From JBBRMY01 sp038230595 (lineage in GTDB: Bacteria > Bacteroidota > Ignavibacteria > Tepidaquicellales > Tepidaquicellaceae), in assembly GCA_038230595.1 (NCBI GenBank), contig JBBRMY010000089.1, positions 1 through 10,857 of the forward strand: a DNA stretch of 10,857 nucleotides, read 5' to 3'. Under the pieces are notes generated by a model, which searched no databases, was not told where the DNA came from, and saw only the letters and a program-made list of their open reading frames with translations. Positions 1-6,546 of the stretch are shown one piece after another; positions within the stretch are counted from its first letter, which is position 1, and each line of letters begins with the position of its first letter. Position numbers and translations under genes: made by a program.

Positions 1-426
1 CGGCTTACTTATTTTGGAATTATACTCTTCAGTATCAAATCCCATTTCGTTTTTCAGCTTCAGGTTCTCAATTTTATTTTGCTCATCTTTGTCGTGGATC
101 TCTTTTAAAAGCTTATTCATCTTGTCTGAATATTCAATTGTATCATCATGAAAGAAAACAAGGTCAGGAGTATATCTAATTGTTAACTTTTGTCCCAGCA
201 GCCATCGTATATGCTTTTTACGGATATTAATTTGTTTAATGCAATCAGCAGCAGGTTCTTTGTTACCAAGAAAACTGATATAAACTTTTGCTATTTTCAG
301 ATCGGGAGAGACAAGAACTTTTGATATTGTTACAAGTCCAAGTTCCATTTCACTCAGGTCTTTGGACATCGCAATATTAAGCTGATGCTTTATTTCTTCC
401 CCTACTTTTTCTGTTCTTACTGACAT
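1..426 (-). CDS. rbfA: Ribosome-binding factor A, 3' end beyond window
   Basis: Reading the minus strand from the ATG at 426 gives 142 codons with no stop before the window edge, so the C-terminus is missing. RbfA is a single KH-fold protein that binds the 30S subunit and helps mature the 16S rRNA 5' end, especially in the cold. Visible hallmarks are the N-terminal helix beginning SVRTEKVGEEIKHQL (residues 2-16), the core strand VSPDLKIAKVYIS (39-51), and the closing signature TPDLVFFHDDTIEYSDKMNKLL (residues 86-107, key residues P87, F91/F92, D94/D95). From about residue 111 there is a charged tail (KEIHDKDEQNK and onward) running past the usual end of the KH domain. It lies downstream of infB, as in many bacteria, but a strong hairpin separates the two. 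No clear Shine-Dalgarno sequence is seen; the leader is A-rich. The identification is firm; the full length is unknown. Confidence 0.95.
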   Translation of the reverse strand, partial: MSVRTEKVGEEIKHQLNIAMSKDLSEMELGLVTISKVLVSPDLKIAKVYISFLGNKEPAADCIKQINIRKKHIRWLLGQKLTIRYTPDLVFFHDDTIEYSDKMNKLLKEIHDKDEQNKIENLKLKNEMGFDTEEYNSKISKP

Positions 427-450
427 GGTGTTTCTTTTTTGTGTTAATCA

Positions 451-480
451 AAAACCCCTTCCGGTAAAGGAAGGGGTTTT
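451..480 (-). terminator. Intrinsic terminator-like hairpin between infB and rbfA
   Basis: A perfect 12-bp inverted repeat: AAAACCCCTTCC (451-462), loop GGTAAA (463-468), GGAAGGGGTTTT (469-480). Read on the minus strand, the GC-rich stem is followed by TTTTT (454-450) and then GATTAAC, so it has terminator form for transcripts leaving infB. It is A/T-flanked on both sides and could work in either direction. It sits between the infB stop (610) and the rbfA start (426), leaving only 24 nt before rbfA. That is too little for a separate promoter downstream, so rbfA mRNA probably has to cross it. Confidence 0.75.
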
Positions 481-502
481 TGTTAAAGATTTTATTTTAT
501 CG

Positions 503-598
503 CCGCTTCGCGGAAGTTCGGGATTCCTGCTTGCGCAGGAATGACAAAACTGGGCGGAGGCAAGCCCCGCCCCTACATGTGAATTTTATTTATCACAT
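503..598. repeat. Cluster of intergenic palindromes downstream of infB
   Basis: Several inverted repeats fill the gap after the infB stop. They are: CCGC (503-506) / GCGG (510-513) with loop TTC; ATTCCTGC (523-530) / GCAGGAAT (535-542), a perfect 8-bp stem with loop TTGC; GGGCGG-A-GGC (552-561) / GCC-CCGCCC (564-572), a GC-rich stem with A558 bulged; and the looser ATGTGA (577-582) / TCACAT (593-598) around an AT-only 10-nt spacer. The local GC content is far above the surrounding genes. The pattern is that of dispersed intergenic palindromic (REP-like) elements. The ATTCCT-N8-AGGAAT form is reminiscent of the neisserial dRS3 type, but I cannot confirm other genomic copies. Confidence 0.6.
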
Positions 599-609
599 TA
601 ATGACAAAT

Positions 610-3600
610 TTATTTTACTTCGGAAGAAAGCTTACGCTTTGTTTCGACAATTTTGTATCCTTCGATTATATCTCCAACTTTAATATCGTTGAAATTCTCA
701 AGTCCGATACCGCATTCGTATCCTGCATCAACTTCTTTTGCATCATCTTTATGACGCTTCAAAGAAGCAACGTTTCCGCTGAATATAACAAGTCCATCCC
801 TTAACAAGCGGATCTTCGTTGCTCTCGTAATTTTTCCATCCTGAACAAAACATCCTGCAATATTACCGATCTTCGGCACTTTGAAAACATCTCTGACCTC
901 AACTGTGCATGTAACTTCTTCTGAAAGTTCAGGCTCAAGCATACCTTCAAGAGCAGTCTTAACTTCTTCTATTACGTTGTAGATAATACTGTATAATCTA
1001 ACATCAACTGCATTCTTTTCAGCAAGCTTTCTTGCATTCAGGTTTGGTCTTACATTGAATCCGATAATGATAGCATTCGATGCTTCTGCAAGCAATACGT
1101 CTGATTCAGTGATCTGTCCGATAGCTTTATGAATAACAATAACTCTGGCTTCCGGAGTTGTAAGCTTTTGAAGTGAATCTGCAAGCGCTTCTGCCGATCC
1201 GTCAAAGTCTGCTTTCAGAATGATCTTAAGCTCAACCTGCTTTCCTTCCTGGATTTGCTTTGAAATATCATCAAGAGTAATGAACCTGACCTGTCTGAAA
1301 TCCTGCTCTCTCTTGAGCTGCTGCCTTTTCAGTGAGATAGCTTTTGCATCTCTGTCAGAATCAAGAACTATGAATGAATCACCTGCCTGCGGTACTCCGT
1401 CAAATCCAAGAACCTGAACGGGAGTTGAAGGTCCTGCATGCTCAAGCTTATGCTCTCTTTCATCATACATTGCCTTAACTTTACCGCTGAAAACACCGGC
1501 TACAAATGTATCACCGATATTAAGAATTCCCTTTTGAACAAGAATTGTTGCAACTGAACCTTTTCCTTTATCAAGTCTTGCTTCAATAACAACTGCTCTT
1601 GCCTGAGTATCAGGATTTGCTTTCAGATCAAGTACTTCAGCTTCAAGCAATATTTTTTCTAAAAGACCGTCAATATTTTTTCCGTGCTTTGCAGAGATCT
1701 CGACTGACTGATATTTACCGCCCCATTCTTCTACAAGTATATTTTTATCTGCAAGCTGCTGCTTTATCCTTTCCGGATTAGCTTCAGGCTTATCAACTTT
1801 ATTTATTGCAACGATGATTGGAACATTAGCAGCAAGCGCGTGATTAATAGCTTCAACTGTCTGCGGCATAACGCTGTCATCAGCTGCGACAACAAGCACA
1901 ACTATATCTGCTGCCTGTCCTCCGCGGGCTCTCATAGCTGTAAAAGCTTCGTGACCCGGAGTGTCAAGGAATGCAATTTCTTTTCCCGAATCAAGCTTAA
2001 CTTTATAAGCTCCGATATGCTGGGTAATACCACCGGCTTCACCGGCTACAACGTTTGCTTTTCTTATATAATCAAGAAGAGATGTCTTACCGTGATCAAC
2101 GTGTCCCATGATAGTTACTACCGGCGCTCTGTGCTTCAATGTTTCAGGTGCATCCGGAGTATCTTCTAAAATATCTTCTTCGTATTCTGTAATGAACTCG
2201 ATCTTGTATCCAAATTCTTCAGCTAAAAGTACGATAAGATCTTTTTCAAGTCTCTGATTTATCGATACCATCATGCCTAATTTGAAGCAGGCTTTAATAA
2301 GCTCAGTTGCTTCCATGTTCATCAGATTCGCAAGCTCAGATGTAGAAAGATATTCGGTAACTTTAATTACATTTTTTTGTGAATCAGCTAAAGCCTGGAT
2401 CTTTTCTTCTTCTTCAGCTCTTTCCTTCTTCTTTCTTTTTCTTGCCTGGCTTCTTGCGGAAGACCCAGCATCATCATCTATCTTTGCAAATGTATCTCTG
2501 ATAGCCTCATCAATTTCTTTCTGAGTAATATCTTTTTTCTGATTTCTTAAAGCATTAGCTTTTCTTTTTCTTTCTGCTTCAAGCTCAAATTTCTTTTTAT
2601 CACGATCCTTCTTTTCCTTAAATCTTCTTTCTTCTTCGAACTTAGTCTTGCTTGCATCTGAAGAAGGTGTGAACGGTCTTTTCGGACCACCTGCTACAGG
2701 AGGTCTTGGAGGGGCGCTCTTATCATCAGGACTGTAAGTACTAGGTCTTCTTTTATCTTTAAGATCTGCTATAGAAACTTTTTTAAATGTACCGCCTGAA
2801 CCCGGTTTTTTATAACCACCCGGAGCAGTTGATCCTGTTCCTGTTGCAGGAGGTCTTGTACCATCTGTTCTTCTTTCGAACGGAGGCTTTTCATATGGCT
2901 TTTTAAACGGAGGTCTCTCTGTACTTCCGGCAGTGCCTGTAGGTCTGTTCTGACCCGGAACAAATTTTGGTCTCGGAGTTGTGCTTTTGTTATCGGTTCG
3001 TGGTGCAGCTAATGGATAATCTGTCTTTGTATCTTTTTTTGGATCATCTGTCTTTGTATCTGTATCATTTACTTTATCAGAAGATTTTTTTGTAGGGTCT
3101 GCGTCTTCTGCAGCTTTCTCTTTTGCTAATCTTCTGGTTTTTGCTTTTTCCTTAGCTTCTGTTACTCTTGTTTTTTCCTGTTCTTCAAGTGTCTTGGATC
3201 TTTCTTCATATGCTTTCTTTTCCTGCTTAGCGCGCTCGTCTTCTTTAGATCTATTCTCTTCTTCAATTCTTTTTCTTAGAAGCTCTGCTTCTTCATTTCT
3301 TGCCTTCTCTTCTTCTTTTCTGTCAAGCTCTTCCTGTTCTTTCTCGAGCTTCTGATTTACTTCTTCGAAATCAATATCAAACTTCTTAACGAAATCAACT
3401 GATTTTTTTAATCTTTTATCTTCTTTTTCAATCTCTTTTTTAAAATGCGAATGTACCTTATCCACTACATCTGCATCAAGCGATGTATTGATGGAGACAT
3501 GATCCACTCCTACCGTAGAAAGATAACTAATAAGATCTTCCTTAGAGATATTAATCTCTTTGATGAGTGATATAACTTTTTGCTTCTTAGCTTTTATTTC

Positions 3601-3612
3601 GGTATTTGGCAT
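610..3612 (-). CDS. infB: Translation initiation factor IF-2
   Basis: A 1000-residue IF2, the GTPase that places fMet-tRNA on the 30S subunit and promotes subunit joining. The G domain is complete: G1 is GHVDHGKT (503-510), G2 is seen as GGITQHIGAY, G3 is DTPGH (550-554), G4 is NKVDK (from 604), and a G5-like SAKHGKN follows. Just before the G domain lies an IF2_N-type module (VTEYLSTSELANLMN through LLAEEFGYKIEF). Domains II to IV fill the C-terminal 350 residues. Residues 1-60 form a small N-terminal helical module. About 60-170 is dense in K, E and R and probably a coiled coil or single helix. About 170-330 is rich in P, G, T and K and probably disordered. The long linker makes it bigger than the 890-residue E. 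coli alpha form, a common trait in Bacteroidota-type bacteria. It starts 24 nt after the nusA stop, so it is surely cotranscribed. No Shine-Dalgarno sequence is obvious. Confidence 0.98.
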   Translation of the reverse strand: MPNTEIKAKKQKVISLIKEINISKEDLISYLSTVGVDHVSINTSLDADVVDKVHSHFKKEIEKEDKRLKKSVDFVKKFDIDFEEVNQKLEKEQEELDRKEEEKARNEEAELLRKRIEEENRSKEDERAKQEKKAYEERSKTLEEQEKTRVTEAKEKAKTRRLAKEKAAEDADPTKKSSDKVNDTDTKTDDPKKDTKTDYPLAAPRTDNKSTTPRPKFVPGQNRPTGTAGSTERPPFKKPYEKPPFERRTDGTRPPATGTGSTAPGGYKKPGSGGTFKKVSIADLKDKRRPSTYSPDDKSAPPRPPVAGGPKRPFTPSSDASKTKFEEERRFKEKKDRDKKKFELEAERKRKANALRNQKKDITQKEIDEAIRDTFAKIDDDAGSSARSQARKRKKKERAEEEEKIQALADSQKNVIKVTEYLSTSELANLMNMEATELIKACFKLGMMVSINQRLEKDLIVLLAEEFGYKIEFITEYEEDILEDTPDAPETLKHRAPVVTIMGHVDHGKTSLLDYIRKANVVAGEAGGITQHIGAYKVKLDSGKEIAFLDTPGHEAFTAMRARGGQAADIVVLVVAADDSVMPQTVEAINHALAANVPIIVAINKVDKPEANPERIKQQLADKNILVEEWGGKYQSVEISAKHGKNIDGLLEKILLEAEVLDLKANPDTQARAVVIEARLDKGKGSVATILVQKGILNIGDTFVAGVFSGKVKAMYDEREHKLEHAGPSTPVQVLGFDGVPQAGDSFIVLDSDRDAKAISLKRQQLKREQDFRQVRFITLDDISKQIQEGKQVELKIILKADFDGSAEALADSLQKLTTPEARVIVIHKAIGQITESDVLLAEASNAIIIGFNVRPNLNARKLAEKNAVDVRLYSIIYNVIEEVKTALEGMLEPELSEEVTCTVEVRDVFKVPKIGNIAGCFVQDGKITRATKIRLLRDGLVIFSGNVASLKRHKDDAKEVDAGYECGIGLENFNDIKVGDIIEGYKIVETKRKLSSEVK
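3019..3061 (-). repeat. 16-bp direct repeat in infB linker
   Basis: The plus-strand sequence ATCTGTCTTTGTATCT occurs at 3019-3034 and again at 3046-3061, a 27-bp period. On the coding strand it gives a repeated DTKTD motif in the low-complexity linker of IF2 (DTKTDDPKKDTKTD). Because 27 is a multiple of three, gain or loss of one unit would keep the frame. Confidence 0.7.
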
Positions 3613-3636
3613 TTAATAATTTGATTTCTAAAGTTT

Positions 3637-4833
3637 TTACTTCTTATCTTCTTCTTTTACATCCTCTTTAACATCCTCGGAAGAAGCTTCACCCTCTTTA
3701 CTTTCAGATGTTACTATTTCTAAATTTTCGATTGTCGCTTCTTCATTTGATCCTTTTGAATTCTCTTCGGTTGATTCCTCATCAGCAGTTTCTTCCTCTT
3801 CTTCACCCTGTCTTACAACATCGATCTGATAACCAGTAAGCTTGGAAGCTAATTTAATATTCTGTCCGCTCTTACCGATAATTAATCTGATCTGATCTTC
3901 ATCTGAATAAATCTTTGCGATCTTATCCTGATTATCGAGCCAGATATCGGTTAATTTAGCAGGAGAAAGCGCTCTTGAAATAAAAAGAGCAGGATCATCT
4001 GTGTAATTAATAACGTCAATATTTTCATTGCTGAGCTCTCTTACTATCGAGTGAATTCTAATACCTTTCATTCCAACACACGCGCCAACTGCATCAATTC
4101 TGTCATCGTTAGAGATTACTGCGATCTTTGCTCTTTCGCCTGCATCTCTTGCAATGCATTTTACTTCAATGATACCGTCATAAATTTCCGGTATTTCAAG
4201 TTCAAACAATTTATATAAGAATTGCTCATCTGCTCTTGAGACAATAATAACAGGAAGACCGTTTGGTTTTTTCTCAACACTCTTAACGATCGCTCTGATA
4301 TTATCGCCTTTTTTATATCTTTCCTTTGGGATCTGCTCACTCTTTGGAAAAATAATTTCATTACTGTTATGGATCAAAAGAATTGAATGCGGCTTTATCT
4401 GATAGATCTCTCCGACAATAACTTCACCAACAAGATCTTTGTAGTAGTTATATGTCATTTCCTTTTCTATCTCTTTGATCTTCTGATTCAGATTCTGCTT
4501 AAGGTTAATTACATTTCTTCTACCGAAGAAATCTATAGGTATTTCCTCAACATAATCATCACCTGCTTCCATATCTTCACCTGATTTTTCAGAAGCAGTT
4601 TCCTTATCTATCTGCAGCGCAGGATCTTCAACTTCGTCAACAACAGTTTTATAAAGAAAAATTTCTATATCGCCTTTTTCCATATTAACTATTACTTCGA
4701 AGTTAGCGGTCTGGCCATACTTCTTTTCCATCATCTTAGTGAAAGAATCCTTAAGAACACTGGCTAAAATATCACGGTCAATATTTTTTTCCTTAGCCAT
4801 TTGCGAAAATGCATCTACTATCTCTGATCTCAT
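3637..4833 (-). CDS. nusA: Transcription termination/antitermination factor NusA
   Basis: A 398-residue NusA, the RNA polymerase-associated factor that modulates pausing, intrinsic termination and antitermination. Order of domains: an RNAP-binding N-terminal domain (about 1-125, containing FFGRRNVINLKQNL near its end), an S1 domain (about 133-200, LVGEVIVGEIYQI and onward), KH1 with the loop GMKG (254-257), and KH2 with the loop GKSG (320-323). The protein ends in a tail of about 56 residues (343-398) made almost wholly of E, D, S, T and K. There are no AR1/AR2 repeats, as in most bacteria outside the Gammaproteobacteria. The N-terminal domain has a short acidic insert (EKSGEDMEAGDD, around residue 85). 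The ATG at 4833 gives the normal N-terminus MRSEIVDAFSQMAKEK. It follows rimP by 25 nt and precedes infB by 24 nt, the canonical operon order. Confidence 0.98.
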   Translation of the reverse strand: MRSEIVDAFSQMAKEKNIDRDILASVLKDSFTKMMEKKYGQTANFEVIVNMEKGDIEIFLYKTVVDEVEDPALQIDKETASEKSGEDMEAGDDYVEEIPIDFFGRRNVINLKQNLNQKIKEIEKEMTYNYYKDLVGEVIVGEIYQIKPHSILLIHNSNEIIFPKSEQIPKERYKKGDNIRAIVKSVEKKPNGLPVIIVSRADEQFLYKLFELEIPEIYDGIIEVKCIARDAGERAKIAVISNDDRIDAVGACVGMKGIRIHSIVRELSNENIDVINYTDDPALFISRALSPAKLTDIWLDNQDKIAKIYSDEDQIRLIIGKSGQNIKLASKLTGYQIDVVRQGEEEEETADEESTEENSKGSNEEATIENLEIVTSESKEGEASSEDVKEDVKEEDKK

Positions 4834-4858
4834 TTTACAGATTAATTATTTAAACTTT

Positions 4859-5317
4859 TTATTTAAAACTTATTTTAACTTTAAGCCCTTCGATATCACT
4901 GAAACGGACTTCTTTATTAACTATTACTTTTTTGTTTTTTTCTTTGACTATGCATTCAAATGAAAGCATCTGGTTTCCGCCAATTTCCATTAGCTTGCCT
5001 TCAAAAGGCTCGCCTGAAAGAGGCTTTACTTCAAAATTCCTGTTAAGATGCTTGTTTAGCTGCCAGAAAAATTTCAGAGGCCTGTCTGTTCCGGGAGAAG
5101 ACACAACAAGCTTTGAAATATGCCTGATATCTTCTGCTTCTTCAGATAACTTATTCAGATCACGGTTTATTTCTACAAGGTCTTCAATATCAAGCGAGCC
5201 TTCTTTATCAACGTAAACTTCAATAATTTTATTGGATCTTTCGCCTTTGGTAACGATCTCTACGATATTGTATGAGGAGTTTTGAAAATAATTTTCAATA
5301 ATTTCTATTATTTCCAT
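4859..5317 (-). CDS. rimP: Ribosome maturation factor RimP
   Basis: A 152-residue protein that helps assemble the 30S subunit. The signature SSPGTDRPL (73-81) matches the family motif SSPGLDRPL. The N-terminal alpha/beta domain includes IIEVYVDKEGSLDIEDLVEINRDL (residues 31-54, key D37 and the acidic segment from D43), and the C-terminal SH3-like barrel includes GEPFEGKLMEIGG. Length and layout match the family of about 150 residues. It is the first gene of the rimP-nusA-infB operon. The ATG at 5317 is the only reasonable start, yet the 16 nt just upstream read T9-ATACTGA with no Shine-Dalgarno sequence, because the terminal U-run of a terminator-like hairpin lies there. Translation must therefore rely on a non-SD mechanism. 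Confidence 0.96.
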   Translation of the reverse strand: MEIIEIIENYFQNSSYNIVEIVTKGERSNKIIEVYVDKEGSLDIEDLVEINRDLNKLSEEAEDIRHISKLVVSSPGTDRPLKFFWQLNKHLNRNFEVKPLSGEPFEGKLMEIGGNQMLSFECIVKEKNKKVIVNKEVRFSDIEGLKVKISFK

Positions 5318-5324
5318 TCAGTAT

Positions 5325-5352
5325 AAAAAAAAAGTGGGTTTCAGACCCACTT
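5325..5352 (-). terminator. Terminator-like hairpin in the rimP leader (candidate attenuator)
   Basis: On the minus strand a perfect 8-bp stem AAGTGGGT / ACCCACTT (5352-5345 pairing with 5339-5332) with a 5-nt loop CTGAA is followed at once by nine T residues (5333-5325). This is the textbook form of an intrinsic terminator, pointing towards rimP and ending 7 nt before its ATG. No minus-strand gene lies upstream within the 185-bp gap, so it is not the end of a preceding operon that I can see. It belongs to the leader of rimP-nusA-infB or ends a short leader RNA. NusA-dependent leader termination of its own operon is known from Bacillus subtilis; a similar role here is inference. Confidence 0.7.
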
Positions 5353-5358
5353 GTAATA

Positions 5359-5392
5359 ATTATAAATTAATACAAAATATTGAATTTTTCAA
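5359..5392 (-). promoter_or_regulatory. Candidate promoter for the rimP-nusA-infB operon
   Basis: On the minus strand TTGAAA (5392-5387) lies 17 nt from TAATTT (5369-5364), a fair sigma-70-like pair. An exact TATAAT (5364-5359) overlaps it but at a 22-nt spacing. Either -10 would start the transcript at about 5352-5357, right at the base of the hairpin at 5325-5352. The -35 is embedded in the small perfect inverted repeat TTGAA-TTT-TTCAA (5380-5392). AT-rich DNA yields such matches by chance, so this is tentative. Confidence 0.35.
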
Positions 5393-5428
5393 GGGATTAA
5401 GAGAGTAGAAGGCTTCATTCCGGTTCGG

Positions 5429-5461
5429 TTCGGCATTAATCAGATAATCCCGAAATTTTTT
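5429..5461 (+). promoter_or_regulatory. Hairpin plus T-run ahead of the FKBP operon
   Basis: TTCGG-C-ATTA (5429-5438), loop ATCAGA, TAAT-C-CCGAA (5445-5454) forms a 26-nt imperfect palindrome with one C.C mismatch. It is followed by A and six T residues (5456-5461), about 41 nt upstream of the FKBP start. It could be a weak plus-strand terminator or attenuator, or a protein-binding operator between the divergent operons. A tandem GGTTC repeat (CGGTTCGGTTCGG, 5421-5433) overlaps its left arm. No clear promoter is seen upstream of it on the plus strand. Confidence 0.35.
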
Positions 5462-5502
5462 AATTACTTAATATTTAGAATTCTATTATTTATCTTCTTT
5501 TA

Positions 5503-5931
5503 ATGAATAATAAGCAAAATTTCTACATATTTGCATTATTTGCAAATTTTATCTTTATAAGTATAATATTTTGCGGATGCTCAAATGATAAAACCAAGAT
5601 CACAGTTACAGGATTAAAATATACTGAAGTAATAGAAGGTACCGGTACTTCTGCTTTTAAAGGAAACACTGTGATCATTAATTATATCGGCACGTTGCCA
5701 GGCGGAAAAGAATTTGACAATACTTACAAAACTGGAATTCCCCTGGAATTTAAAGTAGGAAGCGATGTAATCATAAAAGGACTCAACGAAGGAATTCTCG
5801 GAATGAAGCCCGGTGGGAAGCGAAAACTGATCATTCCCCCTGATCTGGGATATGGTCCCGAAGGATCCGGCGCAAAAATACAAGGTAACACTTTTCTCTT
5901 ATTTGATGTTGAACTATTGGAAGTAAAGTAA
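5503..5931 (+). CDS. FKBP-type peptidyl-prolyl isomerase lipoprotein
   Basis: A 142-residue exported prolyl cis-trans isomerase. The N-terminus has a hydrophobic segment (about 7-23) and a lipobox-like FCGC with the probable lipidated Cys at 26, so the enzyme should be anchored in the cell envelope facing the periplasm. Residues 38-141 form one FKBP domain. Residues equivalent to the FKBP12 active site are Y61 (INYIG), F71-D72 (EFDN), F83, V89-I90 (DVIIKG), Y117 (GYG) and F134 (LFDVELL). The Trp at the floor of the FKBP12 pocket is Leu here (L94 in KGLNEG), as in a number of bacterial FKBPs. Such proteins help envelope proteins fold. It heads a plus-strand operon with the DNA glycosylase gene 5 nt downstream. 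The ATG at 5503 has no SD sequence but gives a proper signal peptide. Confidence 0.93.
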   Translation: MNNKQNFYIFALFANFIFISIIFCGCSNDKTKITVTGLKYTEVIEGTGTSAFKGNTVIINYIGTLPGGKEFDNTYKTGIPLEFKVGSDVIIKGLNEGILGMKPGGKRKLIIPPDLGYGPEGSGAKIQGNTFLLFDVELLEVK

Positions 5932-5936
5932 AGCAA

Positions 5937-6545
5937 TTGATTCGAATATATAAACCGGTACCAATATCGTTCTTTAAAAAGGATACATTTACTATTGCAA
6001 CTGAGCTTCTTGGAATGAAGATTGAAAAGAAAACCAGTGAAGGACTTTTATCGGGGATAATTGTTGAGACTGAAGCATATCACGGAGATCATGATCCTGC
6101 ATGCCATGCATTCGGCAGAATAACTGAAAGAAATAAAATATTATATGGTCCACCGGGACATATTTATGTTTATTTTATTTATGGAAATTATTTTTGCTTC
6201 AATATTACCACTGAAAAGAAAGGTGTTGGAGCTGCAGTACTGATCAGAGGTGTTGAACCGATAGAGGGGACAGATATCATGCAGCATTTCAGAGGGGAAA
6301 AAGTAAAGCCGCATGATCTGACAAACGGTCCTTCTAAATTCTGTATGGCATTTGATATAGATAAAAGTATAAACGGAGATCCGATATTTGCATCAGAGAT
6401 CTCATTGCAGAAACCGGCTTCAAAGCCAAAGTTTGATATAGCTATTTCAAAAAGAATAGGACTTACTATCGGAACTGAATTTGAATACAGATATTTTATA
6501 AAAGGCAATCCTTACGTAACTAAGCATAAATTTAACAAAACCTAA
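5937..6545 (+). CDS. aag: 3-methyladenine DNA glycosylase, AAG/MPG family
   Basis: A 202-residue base-excision repair enzyme of the AAG/MPG (alkyladenine glycosylase) family, which removes alkylated purines such as 3-methyladenine and hypoxanthine. Active-site residues match human AAG: E46 in VETEAY (general base, human E125), Y48 (Y127), H57 (H136), Y79 in YVYFIYG (Y159), N89 in FCFN (N169) and R104 in LIR (R182). The fold starts with the usual SFF...ATELLG (11-26), so translation must begin upstream of the first internal ATG (M27). The only standard start in the open frame is TTG at 5937, five bases after the FKBP stop. It is followed one base later by the beta-CASP gene, so the three genes look cotranscribed. 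It is cytoplasmic, has no signal peptide, and its length is typical of bacterial members. Confidence 0.95.
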   Translation: MIRIYKPVPISFFKKDTFTIATELLGMKIEKKTSEGLLSGIIVETEAYHGDHDPACHAFGRITERNKILYGPPGHIYVYFIYGNYFCFNITTEKKGVGAAVLIRGVEPIEGTDIMQHFRGEKVKPHDLTNGPSKFCMAFDIDKSINGDPIFASEISLQKPASKPKFDIAISKRIGLTIGTEFEYRYFIKGNPYVTKHKFNKT

Positions 6546-6546
6546 G

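Noticed and set aside
577..598. CRP-like site ATGTGA...TCACAT
   Set aside because: The spacer is 10 nt instead of the 6 nt of the CRP consensus, and the site lies just after the infB stop, not near a promoter start; kept only as a loose inverted repeat.
480..804. Two plus-strand frames of 67 codons running from the palindromic gap into infB
   Set aside because: They translate GC-rich palindromes and the infB 3' end; composition is not protein-like and no start signal is seen.
1220..2524. Several open frames of 60-110 codons on the plus strand opposite infB
   Set aside because: They mirror the codon pattern of infB, have no family resemblance, and no upstream signals; infB on the opposite strand is beyond doubt.
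6018..6020. Internal ATG (M27) as the glycosylase start
   Set aside because: It would remove the conserved SFF...ATELLG segment at the start of the family fold; the TTG at 5937 keeps it.
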